Shown here: piece by piece, positions 7,050 to 15,277 of the stretch | How the letters are laid out: every line of letters starts with the position of its first letter | Numbering within the stretch: the stretch's first letter is position 1 | Assembly: GCA_963789355.1 (NCBI GenBank) | Contig: CAWBKK010000003.1 | Span: forward strand, 62,001-126,000 | Source: Gaiellasilicea sp963789355 | GTDB taxonomy: Bacteria; Actinomycetota; Thermoleophilia; Gaiellales; Gaiellaceae | DNA length: 64,000 nucleotides | Direction of reading: 5' to 3' | The notes under the pieces: generated by a model | Told to the model about the DNA's origin: nothing | Database searches by the model: none | What the model saw: the letters and a program-made list of their open reading frames with translations, nothing else | Program-made: the position numbers and the translations under genes

Positions 7050-8264
7050 CTACGACCCCACCCGGAGGCGGGCGATGAAGAAGCCGCTCGTCCGGTGGAC
7101 GTGCGGCAGCGTCTGCAGGAACTCGGGCCGGCTCGGGTGCCGAAACTGGGCCCAACCCTCCACCGCCCCGACCGCGAGCCCGGAGGCGTCGACAACGCCT
7201 TCCGACTCGTCCGAGTTGATCGTGCAGACGGAGTAGACGATCGTGCCGCCCGGCCGCACGCGCTCGGCGGCGGCGTTGAGGAGCTCGAGCTGAAGCTCGG
7301 GGAGCGGCTGCGAGCGCCAGCGCAGGTCGGGGCGGGCGGCGAGGACGCCGAGGCCGGAGCACGGCGCGTCGACGAGAGCGCGGTCGAATCCGGTCAGCTC
7401 CGGCGGCAGCGCCCGGCCGTCGGCGTGGACGACGCGCACGTTCTCGGCGCCGAGCCTGCGGACGTTGTCCTCGAGCTCGCGCGCACGAGCTTCGTTCGCC
7501 TCGACCGCGATCACCTCGCCGGCGAGCATCGTGGTCTTGCCTCCGGGCGCCGCGCAGAGGTCGAGGATCCGCTCACCCGGCTGGGAGCCGACGACGAGCC
7601 CCGCCAGCTGGGAGCCGCGGCTCTGCGGCCAGATCTCTCCTCTTTCCAGGGCTTTCTCGTCGACGCGAGGGACCTCGTACGCGCCCGGAACGTCCGTTCC
7701 GGACCTGGCCGGGGTCTGACCCCGGACATGTCTGACGACGACAGGTGGAGGCTCGTTTTGCGCCCGGGCGAGGGCAATCGTCGCCTCCTCGCCGAGGTCG
7801 CGGAGCCAGACGTCCCAGATCCAGTCGGGGTAGGAGTGCTTGAGCGGGCCCTCGGGGAGCTCCGCGAGCAGGCGCTCGATCCCGTCGCCGACGCGGCGGA
7901 GGACGGCGTTCGTGAACGGGACGGCGCGCTCGAGCCGGGCCCGGCGGACGAGCTCGACCGATTCGTTGACGGCCGCGTAGCGCGGGACGCCGCCGAGATA
8001 GCCGAGCTGGAACGCGCCGAGACGCAAGGCGGCGAGCACCGGCGGATCGAGCTTCCGCACCGGCCGCTTCCCGAGCGTCTCGATCGCGTGGTCGAGCGTC
8101 CTCATCCGCTGCACGGTTCCGAACGCGAGCTGGCGTGCGAGCGAGCGGTCCCGCTCGTCGAGCTTCTCCGAGGCGGAGCGGAGCGCCCGGTCGGCGTAGG
8201 CGTCGTCCTCGAAGACGCGCCGGATCACCTCGAAGGCAGCCAGGCGGGCCGGCGCAATGCTCAA
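7050..8264 (-). CDS. rsmB: 16S rRNA (cytosine-967-C5) methyltransferase
   Basis: 404 residues. An N-terminal NusB-like domain (ARLAAFEVIRRVFED through ERAVPFTNAVLRRV) is followed by a SAM-dependent RNA m5C methyltransferase. That domain shows LDLCAAPGGKTTMLAG (near 237), VDAPCSGLGVLAARPDLRW with one active cysteine (near 304), and VYSVCT with the other. The stretch joining the two parts, where homologues have an RVN-type strand and a PUA-like segment, is shortened. It contains residues coded by a CCGGGGTC-T-GACCCCGG palindrome (7709-7725). The catalytic core looks intact. The start ATG overlaps the fmt stop, and rpe follows nine bases later. Confidence 0.93.
   Translation of the reverse strand: MSIAPARLAAFEVIRRVFEDDAYADRALRSASEKLDERDRSLARQLAFGTVQRMRTLDHAIETLGKRPVRKLDPPVLAALRLGAFQLGYLGGVPRYAAVNESVELVRRARLERAVPFTNAVLRRVGDGIERLLAELPEGPLKHSYPDWIWDVWLRDLGEEATIALARAQNEPPPVVVRHVRGQTPARSGTDVPGAYEVPRVDEKALERGEIWPQSRGSQLAGLVVGSQPGERILDLCAAPGGKTTMLAGEVIAVEANEARARELEDNVRRLGAENVRVVHADGRALPPELTGFDRALVDAPCSGLGVLAARPDLRWRSQPLPELQLELLNAAAERVRPGGTIVYSVCTINSDESEGVVDASGLAVGAVEGWAQFRHPSRPEFLQTLPHVHRTSGFFIARLRVGS
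7709..7740. repeat. GC-rich palindromic element inside rsmB
   Basis: CCGGGGTC (7709-7716) and GACCCCGG (7718-7725) are exact reverse complements around one T, followed by ACATGTCTGAC. Preceding it is TTCCGGACCTGG. The block sits in frame in the variable middle of rsmB, where homologues carry a conserved RVN strand. The GGGGTC-GACCCC form resembles short palindromic repeats scattered through many bacterial genomes. Only one copy was noticed in this window, so its repeat nature is inferred. Confidence 0.45.
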
Positions 8265-9046
8265 CGGAGACCGCGAAGAAAGGCGTCGTAGTCCATCCGC
8301 TTGCCGCCCTCCGGCTGCACCTCGACCGGAACGAGCGCGCCGTCGTCGAGCCGAGCCTTCCAGATCGTGACGCGGCGGCCGTTCAGCTCGCCGCGGGCCC
8401 CGATGTGCGGGGAGAGGGCGCGGATCCGGTTCAGGCTCTCAACAGGCTGCGAGAGGTCGAGCTCTCGGTCCTCCGGCACGAGCTTGGCCGCGTATGTCGG
8501 CTCGCCCTGCTGCGGCCGGAAGACGGGGTCGGGCAAGACCTCGTCGAGCAGGTCTGCCGCGAGCTCCGCCGAGCGGGCGTAGACGCTGCCCGCGTCGTCC
8601 TCCGGCGTCAGTAGGAACTCGCGCTGGGCTGCGATCGGCCCAGCGTCGAGCTCCTTCACGGTCTCGTGGATCGTCACGCCCGTGGACACGTCACCCGCCA
8701 TGAGCGCCCGCTCCACCGGCGCCGCACCGCGCCAGCGCGGCAGCAGCGACGGATGAACGTTGAGCCAGAGGCCGCGCTCCAGCAGCGTCTCGGGGATCAG
8801 GAGGCCGTACGCGGCGACGACGACCGCATCGCCGGGGAGCTCCAGCTCGGCCGTCGGCCGCTCCGGCTGCAGGACCGGGATCCCGAGCCGCTCGGCGACC
8901 AGCTTCGCCGGTGGAGCCGCGAGCCTGCGGCCGCGTCCGGCCGCGCTGTCGGGTCGCGTCAGCAGCGCGGCGACGTCGTGCCGTGCGGCGAGCCGTTCGA
9001 GCACGTCCGCGCCAAGGGGCGCCGTGGCGGCGACGGAGATCTTCAC
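8261..9046 (-). CDS. fmt: Methionyl-tRNA formyltransferase
   Basis: A 261-residue enzyme that formylates initiator Met-tRNA using 10-formyl-tetrahydrofolate. The catalytic block LNVHPSLLPRWRGAAPVERALMAGD (Asn and His, near 95) and the aspartate in IHETVKELDAGPIA (near 130) are present. The C-terminal tRNA-binding OB domain is recognisable from SPHIGARGELNGRRVTIWKARL. At 261 residues it is shorter than E. coli Fmt (315), mainly by compact loops. ATG at 9046 is 13 bases after the def stop, so deformylase and formyltransferase are co-transcribed in the usual def-fmt order. The stop overlaps the rsmB start. Confidence 0.95.
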   Translation of the reverse strand: MKISVAATAPLGADVLERLAARHDVAALLTRPDSAAGRGRRLAAPPAKLVAERLGIPVLQPERPTAELELPGDAVVVAAYGLLIPETLLERGLWLNVHPSLLPRWRGAAPVERALMAGDVSTGVTIHETVKELDAGPIAAQREFLLTPEDDAGSVYARSAELAADLLDEVLPDPVFRPQQGEPTYAAKLVPEDRELDLSQPVESLNRIRALSPHIGARGELNGRRVTIWKARLDDGALVPVEVQPEGGKRMDYDAFLRGLR

Positions 9047-9059
9047 GAGTAGACGGTAA

Positions 9060-9641
9060 CTAGAGCGAGCGGCGCAACGTGGCGAGCGCGTCCTTGCGCG
9101 ACTCGTCGTCCGTGCGCTCGAGCATGAGGACGCCGTCGAGGTGGTCGAGCTCGTGCTGAACGACGCGGGCGTCCAGCTCCTCGAGCTCGAGCTTGAGCGG
9201 TGCTCCCGTGACGTCCTGCCCCTCGATCGTCACCTCGAGCGAACGCTCGACCGGCACGAGCACACCCTGGAGCGAGAGGCAGCCTTCGTCCGCGACCTCC
9301 GTCGAGCGCGAGCGCTTCGTGATCTCGGGATTGACGATCGTCGCCACGTCGTCGGCGTCGGTGAGGTGGAAGACGAACAGGCGCTGGAGGACGCCGACCT
9401 GCGTCGCGGCCAGCCCGACGCCGCGCGCGTCGTGCATCAGGTGGGCCATCTTCTCAGCCAGGCGCGCCAGGTCCCCGTCGAACTGCTGCACTTCGCGGGC
9501 CCGCATCCGCAGAACCGCGTCCGGGTACTGGCGAATCTGGGCGAGCGCGACGCGACGCCGCGCGTGATCCTGCGCGTCGAGCTGCCGCTCGTCAACCTCG
9601 TCTCCGCCCTCGGGTGCAACACCGACGCCGCCCTCAGTCAT
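9060..9641 (-). CDS. def: Peptide deformylase
   Basis: A 193-residue metalloenzyme removing the N-formyl group from nascent proteins. All three family motifs are present: GVGLAATQVG (Thr replaces the common Pro of GLAAPQVG), EGCLSLQG with the metal cysteine, and the metal-binding QHELDHLDG. An N-terminal extension of about 30 charged residues (TEGGVGVAPEGGDEVDERQLD) precedes the usual RQYPDAVLR start. ATG at 9641 was chosen because it is the first start downstream of the priA stop and no in-frame start lies nearer the conserved part. The upstream gene priA ends 10 bases before, and fmt begins 13 bases after. Confidence 0.94.
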   Translation of the reverse strand: MTEGGVGVAPEGGDEVDERQLDAQDHARRRVALAQIRQYPDAVLRMRAREVQQFDGDLARLAEKMAHLMHDARGVGLAATQVGVLQRLFVFHLTDADDVATIVNPEITKRSRSTEVADEGCLSLQGVLVPVERSLEVTIEGQDVTGAPLKLELEELDARVVQHELDHLDGVLMLERTDDESRKDALATLRRSL

Positions 9642-9651
9642 GCCGGCGAGT

Positions 9652-11572
9652 CTAGCCCTGGGACTGGGGATCGACGTCGACGACGGCGCTGACCCCCGCC
9701 CGGCGCATCGCCGGGGCGGCCGCCGCGAGCACTCGCCCGGCGGCGGTCGCGAGCGCGCGGGGGCTGTCCGTCTTCGCAACGAGCTGCGAGCGGTGGCGCC
9801 CGCGCAGGCGCAAAAGCGGGGCGGGACCGAGGAGGTCGGCGCCCTTCAGCTCCCCGTTCGAGCTCGCGCAGGAGCCGCTCGGGTGCCGTGGCATCCGTTC
9901 CGGATGCGACGATCGAGACCAAGTGCCGGAAGGGCGGATAGCCGAGCTCGCGGCGGCGCTCGAGCTCCTCCGTCAGGAAGCCGGCGACGTCGTGGCGCGC
10001 GGCGTAGCGCAGCGGGGTGGCGTCGGGCTGGAACGTCTGCACGATCACCTTCCCGGGCGCGTCGCGCCCGCTGCGGCCGGCGAGCTGGGTCACGAGCTGG
10101 AACGTTCGCTCCTCGGCCCGGAAGTCCGGGATCGAGAGGCCGGTGTCGGCGTCGACGACGGCGGCCAGTGAGACGCCCGGGAAGTGATGGCCCTTCGCGA
10201 CCATCTGGGTGCCGATCAGGACGGCGCGGTCGGCGGCAGCGAAGCGGTCGAGCGCTTCGCGGAGCGCGCCCGGCTTCGCGGCCGTGTCGGCGTCGAGCCT
10301 GATCCGCTCGAGCTCCGGAACCCGCTTCTCGAGCTCGGTCTCGAGCTTCTGCGTGCCCGCCCCGATCCGCGCCAGCTCCGACGAGCCGCACTCGGGGCAC
10401 GTCTCCGGAACGACCTCCGAGTAGCCGCAGTGGTGGCAGTGGAGCCGCGCGTCGGCGTGGAGGGTCAGGGCCACGTCGCAGAGCCCGCAGCGGCGCGAGA
10501 CACCGCACGCGCGACAGTGGATCGCGGGCGCCAGGCCGCGGCGGTTGAGCAGCAGGATCGCCTTGCCGCCGTGCTCGGAGATCCGGCCGAGCTCCTCGAG
10601 CAGCGGCGCCGAGAGCGGATAGCCGGCCTCGCGGCGGAGGTCGACGATCCTGACGGTCGGCATCGGCGCCCCGAGCCGCTCGCCGAGCTCGAGGCGCTCG
10701 AGCCGCTCCCAGCTCTCCGGCCGGGGTGTCGCGCTGCCGTACACGGCAACGGCCCCCTCGAGCGCGGCGCGCTTCGCGGCGACCGTGCGCGCGTCGTAGC
10801 GCGGGTCGGACTCCTGCTTGTAGGACGAGTCGTGCTCCTCGTCGATGCAGATCAGGCCGAGCTGCGGCACGGGCGCGAACACCGCAGAGCGCGCGCCGAC
10901 GACGACGGGGGCCTCGCCGGCGACGATTCGCTCCCGCTCGTCGCGGCGTTCCGCTTCGGTCAGCCCGGAGTGGAGGACGGCGATTCGGTCGCCGAAGCGG
11001 GCCTGGAAGCGGCCGAGCGTCTGCGGCGTCAGCGCGATCTCGGGGACGAGCACGATCGCGCCCTGCCGACGCTCGAGCGCGGCAGCGCAGGCCTGGAGGT
11101 AGACCTCTGTCTTGCCGCTGCCGGTCGCGCCCGCCAGCAGCAGATGAGCACCGTCGCCGTCGATCGCTTCGACGATCCGCGCGACCGCCCGCTGCTGCGG
11201 CTCGGTCAGCTGCGCGGGCTCGGCTTCGCCGGCCATGCCTGCCCCCGTCATCCGCCGCTCGCCGCGCCGGGTCCGCAGCTTCGGCGCGACCAGCTCGAGC
11301 GCACGGGCCGGAGTCGAGCCGTAGTAGTCCGCGAGCCAGAGCGCGAGCTCGACGAGCGCCGGCGCCAGCTCGTAGAGCACGCCCAGGATCGGCGCGGTCT
11401 TCACCCCCTCCGGGGCCTCCACCCCGGTCGCGACCACGACCCCGCGCGCGGCCGAGCGGCCGAAGCGGATCGAGACGACGGCGCCGACGCCGACCCCGTC
11501 CGGCACCTCGTAGGTGAACGGCCGCGCGACCGCCCGGGAGGAGACGAGCGGATAGACCTCTGCGAGCGGCAC
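9652..11572 (-). CDS. priA: Primosomal protein N' (PriA helicase), one apparent frameshift
   Basis: A replication-restart helicase of about 639 residues if one base is removed. N-terminal DNA-binding domain: PFTYEVPDGVGVGAVVSIRFG. Helicase motifs follow: GATGSGKTEVYLQ (Walker A), DEEHDSSYKQES, GSATPRPES and QLAGRSGRD. The zinc-cluster cysteines CRACGVSRRCGLCD and CHHCGYSEVVPETCPECG are present. The conserved C-terminus LLGPAPLLRLRGRHR...VDVDPQSQG is in a different frame. Removing one G from the GGGG run (CCCC at 9852-9855) restores RELERELKGADLLGPAP. Without this the protein ends in a basic nonsense tail. The start is GTG at 11572. A programmed shift seems unlikely because a single-base homopolymer error explains it fully. 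Confidence 0.88.
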
Positions 11573-11600
11573 CTGGCCACCGTAGCCGCGCAGGAGGTCG

Positions 11601-11618
11601 TGTAAGGTGACCCTTACA
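11601..11618. promoter_or_regulatory. DtxR-type operator box 1 (TGTAAGG-N4-CCTTACA)
   Basis: TGTAAGGTGACCCTTACA is a perfect 7+4+7 inverted repeat ending on the first base of the ATPase start codon. The same 7-base arms recur at 12663-12680 before the binding-protein gene of the same operon, and a DtxR-family gene lies at 15278-15961. Binding here would occlude the translation-initiation region and any promoter just upstream. The arms differ from the classical IdeR/DtxR consensus (TTAGG...CCTAA), so assignment to the local regulator is inference. Confidence 0.7.
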
Positions 11619-12637
11619 TGGCTTGTGGGATGATCTGTTGCCACGGGGTCGCGAAGCGCTTCGGCGCCGTCCAGGCCGTCGACCACGCTCAGCTCTGCGT
11701 CGAGCGGGGCGAGTTCGTCGCCCTCCTCGGGCCCTCCGGCTGCGGCAAGACCACGCTCCTGCGCCTGATCGCCGGCTTCGAGGAGCCGGAAGCAGGCACG
11801 GTCGAGGTCGCGGGCACGCCCGTCGCGGGGAACGGAACCTGGGTGCCGCCCGAGCGCCGCAAGGTCGGGATGGTCTTCCAGGACTACGCGCTCTTCCCGC
11901 ACCTGACCGTCGCCGACAATGTCGGCTTCGGGCTGCCGCGGAAGGAGCGGAGGACGCGCGTTCCCGCCGTGCTCGCGCTCGTCGACCTCTGCGGGCTCGG
12001 CGACCGCTATCCGCACGAGCTCTCGGGCGGCCAGCAGCAGCGCGTCGCGCTCGCCCGCGCGCTCGCGCCCGGGCCGGAGCTCGTCCTGCTCGACGAGCCC
12101 TGGTCGAACATCGACCCGCATCTCCGCGCCTCGATGCGCGACGAGCTGGCGCGGATCCTGCGCGCGATCCACGTCACCGTCGTCCTCGTCACGCACGACC
12201 GCGAGGAGGCGTTCTCGCTTGCCGACCGGATCGCGCTGATGCGAAACGGTGCCGTCGTGCAGGAGGGAACGCCCGAGGAGGTCTACCTCGCCCCGGCCAC
12301 GCGCTGGGCCGCCGAGTTCGTCGGGGCCGGCAACTTCCTCCCCGGCACGCTCGCCAACGGCGTCGTCGAGACGCCGGTCGGGCTCTTTCCGGCCGGCAAC
12401 GCCTGCGCCGGGAGCACGGTCGAGGTCCTGATCCGGCCCGAGCTGCTCGGGCTCGAGCTCGATCCCGCCGGCGACGGCGAGGTGATCGGCCGCGAGTTCC
12501 GCGGCCACGACGTCTTCTACCGCGTTCTTCTCGACGGCGTCGAGCTCGTCTCGCAGCGCCCCTCGAACGAGGAAGTCCCACTCGGCTCGCGCGTCCACGT
12601 GCGACCGCACGCTGCTCGTGTCACCGTCTTCTCCTGA
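11618..12637 (+). CDS. Ferric-iron ABC transporter ATP-binding protein (FbpC-like)
   Basis: A 339-residue ATPase energising metal uptake at the inner face of the membrane. Walker A GPSGCGKTT (near 39), Q-loop VFQDYALFPH, signature LSGGQQQR (near 139), Walker B LVLLDEPWSNID and the switch histidine in LVTHDREE are all present. A C-terminal TOBE-like region follows (VEVLIRPELLGLELD), as in FbpC/PotA-type proteins. ATG at 11618 has AAGGTGA seven bases upstream; ATG at 11630 is an alternative that gives a more usual start. The operator box overlaps this initiation region. The binding lipoprotein gene follows 49 bases later. Iron rather than another substrate is inferred from the partner protein and the DtxR gene. 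Confidence 0.9.
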   Translation: MACGMICCHGVAKRFGAVQAVDHAQLCVERGEFVALLGPSGCGKTTLLRLIAGFEEPEAGTVEVAGTPVAGNGTWVPPERRKVGMVFQDYALFPHLTVADNVGFGLPRKERRTRVPAVLALVDLCGLGDRYPHELSGGQQQRVALARALAPGPELVLLDEPWSNIDPHLRASMRDELARILRAIHVTVVLVTHDREEAFSLADRIALMRNGAVVQEGTPEEVYLAPATRWAAEFVGAGNFLPGTLANGVVETPVGLFPAGNACAGSTVEVLIRPELLGLELDPAGDGEVIGREFRGHDVFYRVLLDGVELVSQRPSNEEVPLGSRVHVRPHAARVTVFS

Positions 12638-12639
12638 TC

Positions 12640-12657
12640 TGTAAGGTGCACCATTCA
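12640..12657. promoter_or_regulatory. Degenerate DtxR-type box 2a
   Basis: TGTAAGGTGCACCATTCA keeps the left arm exactly, and its right arm matches CCTTACA at five of seven positions. It starts 23 bases before the perfect box at 12663, about two helical turns, which suits two dimers bound on neighbouring faces. It lies immediately after the ATPase stop, in the 49-base gap before the binding-protein gene. Confidence 0.5.
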
Positions 12658-12662
12658 TTTGG

Positions 12663-12680
12663 TGTAAGGCAACCCTTACA
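12663..12680. promoter_or_regulatory. DtxR-type operator box 2b (TGTAAGG-N4-CCTTACA)
   Basis: TGTAAGGCAACCCTTACA repeats the exact arms of the box at 11601-11618 with a different 4-base spacer. It abuts the AGGAGG ribosome-binding site (12681-12686) of the binding-protein gene, so a bound repressor would block both an internal promoter and translation initiation. Conservation of the arms with a changed spacer supports selection on protein contacts. Confidence 0.7.
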
Positions 12681-12686
12681 AGGAGG

Positions 12687-13700
12687 ATGATGAAGAAGCT
12701 GACCGTGCTGCTCGCTCTGCTCGCTCTCGCGGGCTGCGGCGGCGATGACGAGGCGGCGAGCGACACGCTGACGGTGTACTCCGGCCGCGAGGAAGAACTC
12801 GTCGCGCCGCTCTTCGAGCGCTTCGAGGAGCAGACCGGGATCACCGTCGAGGTGCGCTATGCCGACAGCGCCGAGTTGGCGGCAACGATCGCGGAAGAAG
12901 GCGACAACTCCCCCGCCGATGTCTTCTTCGCCCAGGATCCCGGCTCGCTCGGCGCCGTCGAAGAGCAGCTCGCCAAGTTGCCGGAGGCCGTGCTCGACCG
13001 CGTCGGCGCAGAGTTCCGGGATGACCAAGGCCGCTGGGTCGGAACCTCCGGTCGCGCGCGAGTGATCGTCTACAACACGGACGAGCTGACCGAGGACGAG
13101 GTTCCGGACTCCGTCTTCGACCTGACCGACCCGGCGTGGAAGGGCAAGGTCGGCCTGCCGCCCACGAACGCGTCCTTCCAGGCCTTCGTCACCGCGATGC
13201 GGCTCGACGCCGGCGAGGAGCGGACGAAGCAGTGGCTCGAGGACCTGAAGGCGAACGACCCAAAGTTCTACGAGCGGAACACGCCGGTCGTGGAGGCCGT
13301 TGCGTCCGGCGAGATCCAGGTCGGGCTGGTCAACCACTACTACCTCTACCTGGTCAAGGAGGAGCTCGGCGACGATGCGCCGATCGCCAACAAGTACCTC
13401 CCGGGCGACGATCCGGGCGCGCTCGTCAGCGTTGCGGGCGCGGGCGTGCTCGCGGGCGCGGAGCACGCCGACGCTGCCGAGCGGTTCGTCGAGTTCCTGC
13501 TCGAGGACGAGCAGCAGCGCTTCTACACCGAGGAGGCCGAGGAGGCCGAGATTCCGCTCGTCGCGGGGATCGACCCGAAGGAGGGCGTGCCGACGCTGGA
13601 CGAGCTCGCGGGCCGCGGGCCCGACGTCGAGCTCTCGTCCTTCGGCGCCGAGCTCGAACGGACGCTCGAGCTCCTGAACGAGACCGGCTACACATCGTGA
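12687..13700 (+). CDS. Ferric-iron ABC transporter substrate-binding lipoprotein (FbpA/FutA-like)
   Basis: A 337-residue extracytoplasmic lipoprotein. MMKKLTVLLALLALAGC is a lipoprotein signal peptide with LALAGC lipobox. The mature part starts LTVYSGREEELVAPLFERFEEQTG, characteristic of the FbpA family of Fe(III) binders. The NHYYLYLVKEE segment (near 212-222) holds the tandem tyrosines that coordinate iron in this family. AGGAGG lies directly before two successive ATGs (12687 and 12690). The second gives slightly better spacing, though still tight. Two operator-like boxes precede it. The stop overlaps the permease GTG start (GTGA), so the two are translationally coupled. Confidence 0.92.
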   Translation: MMKKLTVLLALLALAGCGGDDEAASDTLTVYSGREEELVAPLFERFEEQTGITVEVRYADSAELAATIAEEGDNSPADVFFAQDPGSLGAVEEQLAKLPEAVLDRVGAEFRDDQGRWVGTSGRARVIVYNTDELTEDEVPDSVFDLTDPAWKGKVGLPPTNASFQAFVTAMRLDAGEERTKQWLEDLKANDPKFYERNTPVVEAVASGEIQVGLVNHYYLYLVKEELGDDAPIANKYLPGDDPGALVSVAGAGVLAGAEHADAAERFVEFLLEDEQQRFYTEEAEEAEIPLVAGIDPKEGVPTLDELAGRGPDVELSSFGAELERTLELLNETGYTS

Positions 13701-15268
13701 TCCGGCGGGCGGGTCGAGGGAGAGCGCCGCTCTCCCTCCTCCTGCCCGCCTGTCTCACCGTCGCGCTGCTGCTGCTCCCGCTCGCGTACCTCGTCGTGCG
13801 CGCGAGCAGCGGCGGCGCCCGCGGCTGGCGCGTGCTGACGCGCTCGAACACCCTCGACCTGCTCTGGAGCACCGGGCTGCTGGTCTTCGGCGTCACGTTC
13901 GCCTCGGTCACGATCGGGGTCTCGGTCGCGTGGCTGACGACGCGGACGGACATCCCCGGCCGGCGCTTCTGGGCCGTGGGAGCGGCGCTCCCGCTCGTGA
14001 TCCCGAGCTACGTCGCGGCGTTCTGCCTGCTCGGCGCCTTCGGCCCTCGAGGGCTGCTCCAGCAACTGCTCGGCGTCGAGCGGCTGCCGGAGATCTACGG
14101 CTACTGGGGCGCGCTGGCGGCGCTGACGCTCTCCACCTACCCCTACGTGCTCCTGCTCGTCTCGTCGGCGCTCCGGGGCCTCGACCCGGCGTTGGAGGAG
14201 GCGGGCCTCGGGCTGGGGCGCTCGCAGCTCGAGGTCTTCCGGCGGGTGACCCTGCCGGCGCTGCGGCCCTCGATCGGCGCCGGGGCGCTGCTCGTCGCGC
14301 TCTACACGCTCTCCGACTTCGGCGTCGTCTCGCTGATGCGCTACGACGCGCTCACCCGCGCGATCTACCTCCAGTACCGCTCGCTGTTCGACCGGACTCC
14401 CGCGGCCGTGCTCGCGCTCGTCCTCGTCGCGCTGACGGCGGTCGTGCTCTGGCTCGAGGGACGTTGGCGCCGGCGTGTGTCCCGGAGCGGCCCGGGGACG
14501 GCGAGGCAGGCACGCCCACACCGGCTCGGCCGCTGGCGCTGGCCCGCACTCGTCTACTGCGGCGGTGTCGTCGGCGCGTTCCTCGCCGTCCCCGCGGCGG
14601 TGCTCGTCTACTGGCTCGCGCGCGGGCTCGACCGGACGGAGCTGCCCTGGCGCGAGGCAATCAACTCGATGTCGGCCTCCGCGCTCGCGGCCGTTGCGGC
14701 GGCGGTCGCGGCGATTCCGGTCGCACTGCTCGCGACCCGCTACCCGACCCGCCTGACGCGCCTCCTGGAGCGGTTCTCGTTCGCAGGCAACGCGCTCCCG
14801 GGGATCGTGATCGCGCTCTCGCTCGTCTTCTTCGCCGCGAACTACGCCAGCCCGCTCTACCAGACCCTCGCGCTGCTGGTCTTCGCCTACGTCGTCCGCT
14901 TCCTCCCGCAGGCGCTCGCCGGTGTCGAGTCGGCGCTCGCGTCGGTCGGCCCGCGGATGGAGGAGGCGGCGCGGGCGCTCGGCCGCGGACCGGTGTCGGC
15001 AGCGTTCACCGTGACGGTGCCGCTGATCCGCTCCGGGATCCTCGCCGGGGCCGCCCTCGTCTTCCTCTCCGCGATGAAGGAGCTTCCCGCGACGCTGCTG
15101 CTGCGCCCGATCGGCTTCGAGACGCTGGCGACCGAGATCTGGAAGACGACCTCCGTGGGCGCGTACTCGGGCGCCGCCCTCCCGGCGCTGCTGCTGATCG
15201 CCGTCTCCGCGCCCTTCGTCTACTTCCTCTCCTCCCGGCACGAGCCGACCGAGGTCGAGCACGGGTAG
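13697..15268 (+). CDS. Ferric-iron ABC transporter permease (FbpB-like, two fused halves)
   Basis: A 523-residue membrane protein with about 12 predicted membrane segments, formed from two homologous six-helix halves, as in FbpB/ThiP-type iron permeases. Each half shows the EAA loop that docks the ATPase: EEAGLGLGRSQLEVFRRVTLP near 175 and EEAARALGRGPVSAAFTVTVP near 430. The start GTG at 13697 overlaps the binding-protein stop. A much longer in-frame extension upstream is a shadow of that gene. It delivers iron released by the lipoprotein across the membrane. The DtxR-family gene starts nine bases after its stop. Confidence 0.92.
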   Translation: MIRRAGRGRAPLSLLLPACLTVALLLLPLAYLVVRASSGGARGWRVLTRSNTLDLLWSTGLLVFGVTFASVTIGVSVAWLTTRTDIPGRRFWAVGAALPLVIPSYVAAFCLLGAFGPRGLLQQLLGVERLPEIYGYWGALAALTLSTYPYVLLLVSSALRGLDPALEEAGLGLGRSQLEVFRRVTLPALRPSIGAGALLVALYTLSDFGVVSLMRYDALTRAIYLQYRSLFDRTPAAVLALVLVALTAVVLWLEGRWRRRVSRSGPGTARQARPHRLGRWRWPALVYCGGVVGAFLAVPAAVLVYWLARGLDRTELPWREAINSMSASALAAVAAAVAAIPVALLATRYPTRLTRLLERFSFAGNALPGIVIALSLVFFAANYASPLYQTLALLVFAYVVRFLPQALAGVESALASVGPRMEEAARALGRGPVSAAFTVTVPLIRSGILAGAALVFLSAMKELPATLLLRPIGFETLATEIWKTTSVGAYSGAALPALLLIAVSAPFVYFLSSRHEPTEVEHG

Positions 15269-15277
15269 AGTCAAGCC

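Noticed and set aside
9840..9870. Programmed frameshifting in priA
   Set aside because: PriA is not known to use it, there is no slippery heptamer with a downstream structure, and similar indels occur in several unrelated genes nearby.
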